Shown piece after piece: positions 33,009-41,972 of a stretch of DNA of 41,972 bases (position 1 is the stretch's first letter; each line of letters starts with the position of its first letter). The translations under genes and the position numbers were made by a program. The notes beneath the pieces were generated by a model. It saw nothing but the letters and a program-made list of their open reading frames with translations, did no database searches and was not told the origin of the DNA. The stretch covers positions 1-41,972 of the forward strand of contig JNEM01013962.1 in NCBI GenBank assembly GCA_000697335.1. Direction: 5' to 3'. The stretch is from Conidiobolus incongruus B7586. Taxonomy: Eukaryota; Entomophthoromycota; Entomophthoromycetes; Entomophthorales; Conidiobolaceae.

Positions 33009-34905
33009 TTAGAATCTGGATTTGAATTGAATTTTCAATTTGTCAGGCTTCATAATACCAAAAGGAGCGAGCCTGACTTTGTGATAATGAGGATTATCAT
33101 TAGTAATGATCAGCTCGAACTTTTGTAAAATCATAGCAATAGTAACGCGTTGTTCCATTAATGAAAAGCTGTTACCAATACCTAAACACATTAATTGTAA
33201 ATAATAGATATATAGAGGAATTTGTCAAATTACATGATCTAGCTCCTATAATAAAGGGATGCCAGTTACGACTTTGGTCATTGGACAAATCAGAAAATCT
33301 TTCAGGGTCAAATTTATCTGGGTCAGGGAATACAGATGGATTATGATGAGCTGCCCACAAATGTAAAAATACATTTGAACCTTTTGGTACAACGATACCG
33401 TTACTGAGAGTATACTTTTCAACTGTTAGGCGCTGCACTACGGTAGCAGTTGTCATAATTCTCATTGACTCCTTATTGACCATATCCATATAAGGAATCT
33501 GCTTTAATTGTTCAATAGTTGGAATGGTGAGTTCTTTGGGATTTCCTAAGGCATCTAATACTTCTTCCCTAAGTTTTTGTTGAATTTCCTAATATTAAAT
33601 TATATAAGAGATATTAAAAAATTGCGAGTGAATAATATTACGGGATAACGGGCCAAATAGTACAGCGTTGCGGTTAGAGTGTTAGAAGTAGTATCATGAC
33701 CAGCTAAAATGAAAGTTTTGATATTATCCTAAAATCGAATATATGAGTATTATCATATTAATTTAATATTTATGTATTACTCTGATTTCTTCGTAAGTCA
33801 ATTTTTCACCCTCTTCCTTATTATTAGATTCAATCAAAGCATTAATCAAGTTATCCTTATGTTGGTATTTAGGATCTTGGATTTCTTTTTTCCTCAATTC
33901 AATAATACTCTCTACAAACTGATTATATTCATCTATTTTTCTGGATAATGATGTTCTTCTAAGAAATGGGATAAATTCCAAGAAAGGAAATAATAGATAA
34001 ATAGTTTGATTAAAAATCCTATCCGTGAGACTATTATAAAGGTGAAATAGCTTAGAATTTGGATCTTTAACAGCCTATATTAATGCCGTTACTAAAATTG
34101 ATATTAAATTGATATTTAACGTTAGTTACTTGAAAATCAATATCGAAAATAGCTCGACCCAATACATCTAAGGTCATTCTACAAACAATTCCTATTATTA
34201 ATGAAATGATACATAATAAAATGAGATATATATATACCTTTGAATAAATTCATCAACTTGAATATTTTTATCTTCTTGCCTTTCCCAAGCTTCAATTAAT
34301 TCTTTAGCACAATTTCCAAATAATTCAGTAGACCAAGTCTTGTGGAAAATGGGATTCATAATTTTACGATGTTTTTTCCATTCCTGAAAAAGATTATTAA
34401 TGTGGTAAATTAAAATATAAATATAAAATTACCTGTCCATTTGTACCTCCAACAGTTTTTTTACCGAAAAATTTGGCCACATTAATGTTCACTGATTTTG
34501 CCTGACGATTTGCTTTGTTGAATATATCTATTATTTGATTAGAATTGGAAAATAAATATCAGAGGTTATTGGTGGAATATACCTGGCTTAGAAAACACTT
34601 CTTTGGTTAGTGCTGGATCTCCGATGAATAAAGTCCATCCTTGAACATTGAAAACCTATAAGGTTTGAATTATCGGTTTATACAATTAATGAAATAATAT
34701 TTACCCTGACGACACCATGCTGATTCAAAGCTGGTTGTAAATATTTTTCCATCTTATCATTGAAAGGTTCCTGAGATAGATTAAAGATGGCATTAGTTAA
34801 GATAGGAAGAGCTGGCACATCTTTCCATTCTTTCGGACATCGAAAATAATTATATAGTTTGTAAGCGCAATATAAAAATAAGGAAGAAATTATATATAGG
34901 ATCAT
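33009..34905 (-). CDS. Cytochrome P450 (P450-D), nine exons, intact
   Basis: Microsomal monooxygenase of unknown substrate, the closest paralogue of P450-C. Exons 5' to 3': 34905-34705, 34655-34583, 34527-34433, 34383-34238, 34178-34130, 34074-33781, 33728-33642, 33588-33234, 33181-33009. They join to 1473 nt, 490 aa plus TAA; introns are 49-59 nt. Exon lengths are identical to those of P450-C. Motifs: N-terminal anchor (about 3-20), C-helix E-W-K-K-H-R, I-helix A295-G-H-D-T-T300, K-helix E355-S-M-R358, F-D-P-E-R-F, haem loop F-I-I-G-A-R-S-C434-I-G. Intron 8 splits the haem Cys codon. In exon 8 it differs from P450-C mainly in a cluster just after E-S-M-R, the SRS-5 region, so the two may differ in substrate preference. 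Confidence 0.94.
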
Positions 34906-34946
34906 TTTGATTGACTTATAATTAAAAATGAATAGTACTTGGAAGT

Positions 34947-34955
34947 GTATTTATA
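34947..34955 (-). promoter_or_regulatory. TATA box of P450-D
   Basis: TATAAATAC on the minus strand, its near edge 41 nt before the ATG, matching the position ahead of P450-C while the intervening leader differs. Confidence 0.65.
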
Positions 34956-36118
34956 ATCAACCGGAATAAATATTTGTTTCATACTAAATATTATTTCATC
35001 AATTATACTTTTTTTGGGGCTGAATTTTAATTAAAAATGTTTCAAATTTATTGACCAAGAATATCCGTGCTAAATTAACGAATATATCAAATGCATAGTT
35101 ATCCTGCTTTTATATTTTTATTTGATAATAAACATGAAATTGTACCAAGAAATTCTAAATGAATATAACAATATTCAAAAATAATCCCAATTCATTCAAT
35201 TTCTTTTATTTATATTATAATCAATACAGCGTTATTGAATATTTCTAAAAATTTATATATAACAATTCCAAGTAAATTTTAAGTAGTAATAATGATGTAA
35301 ATATTATAAAATATGTTCTTAATTTAAACTAATAAATATTATTATAATATAGATTATAGAAACTTAAAATAATATATATAATTATCCATTAATAAATACT
35401 AACAAATTTCAATAATATTATTGAATCAAATTTTAAGCTCAATTTGAAAATTTTGAACTTAATCAGTAGGTACTAAATTTAATAATAAGCAAAAATTCAT
35501 CCTTATATGTATTGTTAAAATACAATCCTTATACCTGAATATATTTTAAATTTATCAGTTGCGTAGGTAATTACACATCTAATCAAAATGTAAATAAGAT
35601 TATTATACATATATGAATAAGTTAAAATTTTAGATACTTTTAAGTTGATTATAGTGTCATATGGAATAGATAAGGTAAGATTCTTGTCAAACTATGTAGT
35701 AAACGTGGATTTTCTCACTATTAATCAATTTCAGGAACTAACTCCATAAAATTATGTCATACATGTTTGGATTAGATTAGATAAATTGCTTTTTGCAAAA
35801 TTGATATTATTATATTTTATAATAATGGAATTATTGGTAATTATACTTATAACCGTATATGAAAATAGTTTATAGAGAATATAATCAAAAAGGATTTAAT
35901 CAAATATAAATTATACTTGATGAAAAATACAAATATGATATTATTTTTTTTCACTGATCCTTTTGTACACGATTTGGTAATTTGAAATTATTAAAACCTA
36001 TAATATAGTTAATAAAACTAAAACTATGCAAATGAAAATATGAATAATGACTCATATATCTAAACAGGTGGATATATATTATTCATTATTCAACAAAATA
36101 GAATTTTAGAGGATTAAA
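34956..36118. other. AT-rich intergenic DNA
   Basis: Upstream of P450-D. No gene or shared repeat was recognised. Confidence 0.5.
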
Positions 36119-36481
36119 CTAAATAAGGGAATGGGAAATAAATTTATCCGATTTAATATTAAATAGTTTCATTTTTAATTTTCGATCTTTTGTTATTTTT
36201 TGAAAACAATACTTAATCACTAAATTTATTAAAGAATACGAAATTACTTGATTGAAAATATTGGTAATTAATATTAATAAATTAAAACCATATACTTTAC
36301 AAATCAAACTTCCAATATTAAAATATAATTCATTGTTTTCTAATTTTAAAGTGGTTGAGGTATTATTTTCTCCGTTAAAATTATTCGATACACTAATCAG
36401 ATTTAGTATGTTTCAAGCTCTTTTCAATTCTTTATTTACTAACAAATCTTCAAATTTACTATAAAATGATGTGATTGACAT
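36119..36481 (-). pseudogene. Unidentified small frame with one stop
   Basis: From an ATG at 36481 the minus strand stays open for 121 codons to a TAG, apart from one TGA at codon 17. In DNA this AT-rich, such a run is unexpected by chance. The product would start M-S-I-T-S-F-Y-S-K-F-E-D-L-L and is rich in Asn, Ile, Leu and Lys, with a hydrophobic middle (I-L-I-T-N-I-F-N). A 47-nt GT-AG segment with a TACTAA-like branch site spans the TGA, but splicing it does not keep the frame. No family recognised. It may be a decayed gene or a chance frame. Confidence 0.25.
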
Positions 36482-37934
36482 TATTGTAAACCTTTTCCTC
36501 AAGTAATATTCAGTGATAAACTGCACTCTTAACAACATCACTAAATATCCAAAGTAAACAATTATATAATGTTCATATACTCCCTTGTCATTGGGGACAT
36601 AATTTTGAATTCATATAATCAAGTAATCGTTAAATTAAATAATTTTATAATCTGTGTCATGTGATAAATTCAAATTTTTGTCATATCAGCTTGGTAATAT
36701 AATATAACCTAAAACAATCAAATTTTTAACTAGTTAAATTTTTATAATAAAATACAATAGGATTTGGTAAGATTTTTTAGATAAAACCGTAAATCTCAAG
36801 GAGTTTATTTCTTAATACAAACAGTCTATATAGAATAATTTTTCAGAAATTTACATAACCTCAATATGCTTGTTCAGAAAGAATTTAAATTTATGAATAC
36901 TATTTTTTTAACAAATATTTTTCAAATTGGAAAATTTTCCATCTTTTCAAAACTTGTTTTATATATAACTTAATATATGAAATAAATATTATGAATATTG
37001 ATTCAATATAAAATTAAATCATATGTTATTATAATAATAAATATTGGTGTTTTAATTAAATAATTTGATTATAGATAGTTTTTTGAAAAATGTCTATTAA
37101 TATCTCCATAGAAGATAAATTTCATGTTTTATTCATGACCTGTATATTTTAATAATAATTATTTTAATATCAATGGTTTATAGAGTAATATTAATATATT
37201 GATATATACATATGAAGCTGTATAATTATTAGGATAATAAATACAATATCAATTCAAATCAGTTTATTATACTTTTACAATCACTTTTCAATTTAAATAT
37301 TAACAAAAAATATTAATTTGTTGAAAAATAATATTAACACATCAAAAGATATAATATAAGAATATAATTTACATTGTAATCACACCATACACTAAATATA
37401 TCTCTTATTTGATCCTCAATTATTATTTCATTAATTTGAAATTTTCCAAAATAGTTAATATATTTGAATTGGATTAGAAATACCATTATATCAATGTAAA
37501 ATAATATTAATTAACAAATCGATACAAAGTATTCACAATTAATATATCTAAATTTTCAATTTTTGGGAAATCAGTTATATTTTGTTAGAGTGAAGTTCAA
37601 AAAAATAAATAGAATATTAAGTATTAGGAGTTATATGACAAACCCCATAATAAGTATGTAATTTATTTGATTCTTTTCCAATATCTTTATACGTGAAAAT
37701 ATAAATAAATCAGTATATAATTTTCATATATGATCATGCTGAAAAGATACTAAATTAATTTGTAAAAACATTTGAATATTTGAATAGAATTTTGAATATT
37801 AATAGATTATTCAATTATGAATTAACGGTGAATATTAAAAATATATGTATACAAGATGGATATACATACAAAATATGAAAATAAAGATTAATTATATAGA
37901 CCCAATTATGGTTAATTACCTTTGAAATATACGA
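36482..37934. other. AT-rich intergenic DNA
   Basis: No gene, tRNA or shared repeat seen. Confidence 0.5.
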
Positions 37935-39666
37935 AATTTTGCTTTAAATTGAGTTCCAATTTATTACGTTTTAAAATTACGGTAGGAATGAGTCTGACTA
38001 TGATAATGACAATTTTCATTAGTAATGATTAACTCGAGCTTTTGTATAATCATAGCGATAGTGACATGTTGTTGAATTAATGGAAAGGTGATATTGATAC
38101 TTAAGCATATATTATTTCAAAAATCATAAAATTAACCAGTATGTAAAATAATTACATGATCTATTGCCAATAATAAAAGGATATCAGTTACGACTTTGAT
38201 TATTGGACAAATCAGAAAAGCTTTCAGAATCGAATTTATCTGGGTTAGGGAATAGAAATGAATTGTGATGTGCTTTTCATAGATATAAAAATACCTTTGA
38301 GCCCTTAGACAAAATGATACTGCTTTTGAGTTTGTATTTTCACATCTTTACTCGCTTCACTGCGGTAGCAGTTGTCATAATTCTCATTAATTCCTTATTT
38401 ACCATATCCAAATATGGCTTTTGTTTCAATTGCTTAATGGTAGGAGTTGTAAGCTCTTTTGGATAGTTCGTAGGGTTGAGTACTTGATCTCTAAGCTTTT
38501 ATTCTATTTCCTACCATTAAAATGTAAAAGTCTTAGAATAGAGAATATTCTTAATAAATATTGCCGGATAGCGAGCCAAATAATAAATAGTTACTACTAA
38601 TGTATTAGAAGTAGTATGGTGACTGGCTAAAATCAACATTTTGACAATATCCTATAATGATTTAATTTGATAATTATAGATATTAATCAAAGCTCTATTT
38701 ACCTTAATTCCTTCCACACTGAGCTTTTCTCTCTCTTCCTTATCATTCGATTCAAGCAAAGCATTCAATAAATTGTCGCATCTAGGCTTAGTGTTATCGT
38801 TCATTTCCTTTTTTCTCAAGTCAATAATATTTTGAACGAATTGACCATATTCGTCAATTTTATAAGATAACTTAACTCTTCACAAAAATTGGATATATTT
38901 CAAAAATGGAAAGACCATATAAAGCATATTATTAAAAGTTTCGTAAAGGATTTGGTGATATAATTTAACCAGTTTGGAATTAGGAGATTTCACAGCCAAA
39001 ATTCAATATTTAATTAAAATTTTAATAATGAACAAGTTGAATTAATTGATAATTAAAATCGAAAATAGTTCTACCTAGTATATCTAGTGTCAATCTAATT
39101 TATGACCTAATATAATGGTTTAAATGATTTAAAAATATGATAAAATACCTGAGAATTAAATCATTAACTGGAACATCATCCATTTTACTCTCCCAAGCAT
39201 CAATCAATTCTTTAACACAGCTACCAAATATCTCAGTAGACCAAATTTTATTAAATAATGGATTCATTATTTTAAGGGTCGTTTTCCAATCCTATATTAA
39301 TACATCAGATACTGTTATCAAAAGTTGTATTATAGAATTATATACCCATTTACAATCCCAATAGTGCTAGGGCCATTGAGCTTATACAAGATCTTATTGG
39401 TGAATTTGGAAGCTAAATTATTTTAAATAAATTTGTCTAAAATAAAATTAATGATATCTCCATATTGGGATTAAATATAATAATTAACTCGATGAACATA
39501 TACTTCTTTATTCAATTTAGCAACCTCAAACAATAAAGTTTATCCTTGAATATTAAATGCCTATTCAAAGTATTAATATAGCTTGAAAATATATAAACAT
39601 ATAACAGAGTAAATTCTAACAAAATCATATTTATCCAAATATGATTGTAGATATTTTTTGATTTTA
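37935..39666 (-). pseudogene. Cytochrome P450 pseudogene (P450-E), 5' truncated
   Basis: Collinear with P450-C and D. Approximate exons: 9 37935-38102, 8 38156-38512, 7 38566-38651, 6 38701-38996, 5 39047-39095, 4 39150-39293, then traces of 3 and 2, and the last part of exon 1 from about 39620 to 39666. The haem Cys persists (F-I-I-G-N-R-S-C), and K-x-Y-L-Q of exon 1 is legible. Stops interrupt exon 8, and exon 9 shifts frame after H-Y-H through a 2-nt deletion. The 5' end stops exactly at the edge of a mariner derivative, beyond which no exon 1 sequence resumes. The tract coding T-A-T-V is closer to P450-D than to C. Confidence 0.87.
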
Positions 39667-40215
39667 TTACCTTGAATTTGAAGAAATGGGAAATTTTTTA
39701 ATTTCTGATTTTTCAAACATATTATTAGTTTGAAATAAATAAATATATACAAAGTTAATAGGAAATTATATATTACTTTTTTAAATAAAATAATTTCTAA
39801 ATGATATTTTTTATATAAATTAAAGACACTTATTATTTTGCATAATAATTATAAAATATATAAAATTAAAGCTGTAAAAAATTCTTTATATAAAAAAAAT
39901 AAAGGGAGTTACTATATCTAGTATATTCACCTGATTATAACTTTTGTAATTATAATTGTTTTAGATAATTAAAAAATAGCTTATAAAAAAATTCCTATAA
40001 ACAAATTAAATTGGTTTATAAAATATCAAATTTTAGTCTTTAATAAAAAAACTATTTTTTAAGTATTAGAAGCTTATTAAAAATATAGAAAAGAGTTATT
40101 AATAATAAAAGAAGCTATTAATTTTATATTATTCATTCATTTTTATAAATTATTTATTAATTTATTTGTTTAATTTTAATTTTAAAATTGTTTTATTACT
40201 TAATTTCTACACTAA
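39667..40215 (+). mobile_element. Deleted mariner derivative inside P450-E exon 1
   Basis: 549 bp between TA dinucleotides (39665-39666, 40216-40217). The first roughly 105 bp match the left end of the 31141 copy almost base for base. They then jump to the equivalent of transposase codon 225 or so, deleting the 5' two thirds of the gene. The right end, ending in TTCTACACTAA, matches the other subfamily (27640-28954), so the copy is a hybrid. The remaining transposase part is decayed. It sits in the first coding exon of P450-E. Confidence 0.85.
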
Positions 40216-40742
40216 TATTAAAATTTTTTTTACTTTTATCATATTAGATTTGAAATATTTTTATTGAGACTGATAAACTTATAAAAACAAAAAATCATTA
40301 AAGATTGAAAATTGAAACATAAGTTTATACTTGGCATCTTTTAGAATATTTATTATTATTATTTCTAAATAATTCTTTGGTTACTATAATAATAAAATAT
40401 TTTGAATTAAAATTTTTCAATTAAATAATAATAATTAGATTGTTTAGATTTGATTGCATATTTAAAAAATTTTAATCAAATTAGAAAAATTCCTGGTCAC
40501 AAAATTTTGAAACATAATATATTCTAATCAATTTAAAAATATTGTAAAATATTAAATTCAAAAATATTTTGAAACTTAACATTATTCACATTAAAAATAT
40601 AATCTATATTCAAGATCAATGGCTATATAAAGCTATATAAGAGAATATATATATAATAAATTTCAATATTTTTAATATAATTGCTATAATTATTTAAAAT
40701 AATAAAAGGATGACAAAATAAATAACAAATTATGCAATAAAC
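40216..40742. other. AT-rich spacer
   Basis: The upstream remainder of P450-E exon 1 and its promoter would be expected here, but nothing alignable was found. Confidence 0.45.
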
Positions 40743-40895
40743 TCAATAAGTTTCAAATGTTGGGAACCTAACCTTGCCTTTAATATAGACATCATTCTTA
40801 TGCATCTTTTCTAGGCCTTGATCAACATAAATGTGGGCTTTTACTATTTCCAGATTATTCAAATTTGCCCGATTATATATACTATTAAGATCAAC
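40743..40895 (-). pseudogene. Unidentified coding-like fragment
   Basis: Fifty stop-free codons ending in TGA with balanced, protein-like composition, for example E-I-V-K-A-H-I-Y-V-D-Q-G-L-E-K-M-H. The region 40740-41150 is also less AT-rich than its surroundings, as the real genes are. Upstream the frame is closed by TGA and TAA, and no splice site links it to a further exon. I do not recognise the family. A decayed host gene or transposon end are both possible. Confidence 0.3.
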
Positions 40896-41972
40896 TCAAA
40901 CCATTCTTTATTTCGTTTGCACTTAATCCTCAATTACTTCTAACTTTTTGATTTTTCCTATCACTTATCTAGACTAAAAACTGCTTATTACAATTTTGCA
41001 ATCTTCTGATAAATTTAGACATTTCTTGAGTTACTGGAAGTTAGTCAAATCTATTTATCATTTACAGATATATTCGCACTCCTAGATTCCAATATTGGTT
41101 TATTCCTATTATTGAGACTATTGTCTCCTTATTCTCTAAGCAAAATTTTCATTATTTTTCAATATATTTATTAATTATAATATCACATTATTTTTACATG
41201 TTTTTTTCAATATTGAAATAATATATTTTCTATTATTATTAAAAAATTCAGTTATATTTTGACTCTTCAAATCAAATTACAGTAATATAAAATTAATTTA
41301 CTAAATAATATAAACTTATAATAATTTAAAGCTATTATATTGATAAAATAATAATATTAAATTCATTAGTTCAATGATTTAATGATATTTAGTTTCCTGA
41401 TAATTTTCTTATTTCATTGAATATTAATCAAAATAAATTCAATAGTATTTTCTCAAATATAACTCTAATAATTTTTTCTAAATAAATATTTCATTATCAT
41501 AAAATATTAATTAATAATTTAATTTTTTATATGAAATTATTTTTAAGAAACAATATTTATATTTGAATTTATTTAAAATTGATTCAATTTTATAAAATAT
41601 ATTAAATATGAATTTATAAAATCTTATATATACTTTTATTTATATATTAGAATTTATCCTTTTAAATCATCTATTTTTTTTAATTCATTTCAAAAAATAT
41701 TAAAAATTTAATAAATAAAGATATGTTTTCTTAAATCAATATTTTATTATTTTTTGGTTATTATTAATGACTATTATTTTCAAGATTCAGAATATTTTGT
41801 GATAATTAAATATAAATTACTAGACTTTATTAAGTCTCTATTTTAAATAAATTAATTAATATATTTGAAATCTTATACACTAACTTATAAAAATAAGTTA
41901 TATAATCAAAAATACTTATATTTTTATTAATAACTTTATTAATATTTAATGAAATAAATCCAAATTAAATAA
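40896..41972. other. Window end, mostly AT-rich
   Basis: The first 250 bp continue the less AT-rich patch noted just before, without a readable frame. The rest is uniform AT-rich sequence to the window edge. Confidence 0.4.

Noticed and set aside
33161-33346. Plus-strand frame of 61 codons.
   Set aside because: Antisense to P450-D exons 8 and 9, whose coding is certain.
36252-36464. Plus-strand frame of 70 codons.
   Set aside because: Opposite strand of the longer minus-strand frame and of low-complexity composition; at most one of the two is real and neither is recognised.
1-41972. Mitochondrial or bacterial origin, CRISPR arrays, operons.
   Set aside because: Spliceosomal introns, microsomal P450s, mariner and Ty3 elements indicate nuclear eukaryotic DNA, and no regularly spaced repeats were seen.

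Overview
This is an AT-rich nuclear segment (intergenic DNA roughly 80-90% A+T by eye) from a fungus. Genes contain short spliceosomal introns of 48-59 nt with GTAA/GTAT-type donors and YTAG acceptors. The coding repertoire is an ER-type Erv2 sulfhydryl oxidase and a tandem family of microsomal cytochrome P450s. The rest is largely mariner-type DNA transposons and Ty3/gypsy LTR relics. P450 style, intron style and base composition fit an early-diverging fungus (Mucoromycota/Glomeromycotina or Zoopagomycota). That placement is inference and was not tested by any search.

Layout. An intact three-exon ERV2-like gene lies at 1555-2213 (+), followed by a decayed tRNA-Ser(AGA) at 3504-3584 (-). From 4.4 kb on, every recognisable host gene is a minus-strand P450 with the same nine-exon structure. 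Three are intact (A 4415-6302, C 22663-24555, D 33009-34905; 489, 490 and 490 aa). Two are pseudogenes (B about 9099-11231, E about 37935-39666). A further possible P450 exon scrap lies near 29.2 kb. All three intact genes have a TATAAATA(C/G) box 42-54 nt upstream of the ATG.

The gaps between P450s are filled by transposable elements. Five near-full-length mariner-like copies (about 1.3 kb, TA-flanked) lie at 7681-8975, 11798-13098, 20001-21637, 27640-28954 and 31141-32446. A 549-bp deletion derivative at 39667-40215 cuts off the 5' end of P450-E. A second mariner type is represented by a fragment ending at 30286. A decayed Ty3/gypsy element spans 13788-19473 with 394-bp LTRs. An older LTR abuts its right end, and a better-preserved solo LTR of the same family sits inside the mariner at 20.0-21.6 kb. 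A GC-richer insert of unknown nature (21717 to about 22525) and a dispersed repeat of about 380 bp (9761-10148 and 24907-25283) are unexplained.

The main signals worth following are these. (1) The mariner copy at 31141-32446 keeps a 334-codon frame with no frameshift but ten in-frame stops, nearly all explicable as C-to-T or G-to-A transitions, a RIP-like or strongly AT-biased decay. (2) P450-C and P450-D are near identical from mid exon 6 through exon 9, including introns 6 and 7, but strongly diverged elsewhere. The one dense patch of differences inside exon 8 falls just after the ExxR motif, where substrate recognition site 5 lies. Together the array looks like a P450 birth-and-death cluster shaped by gene conversion and transposon insertion.
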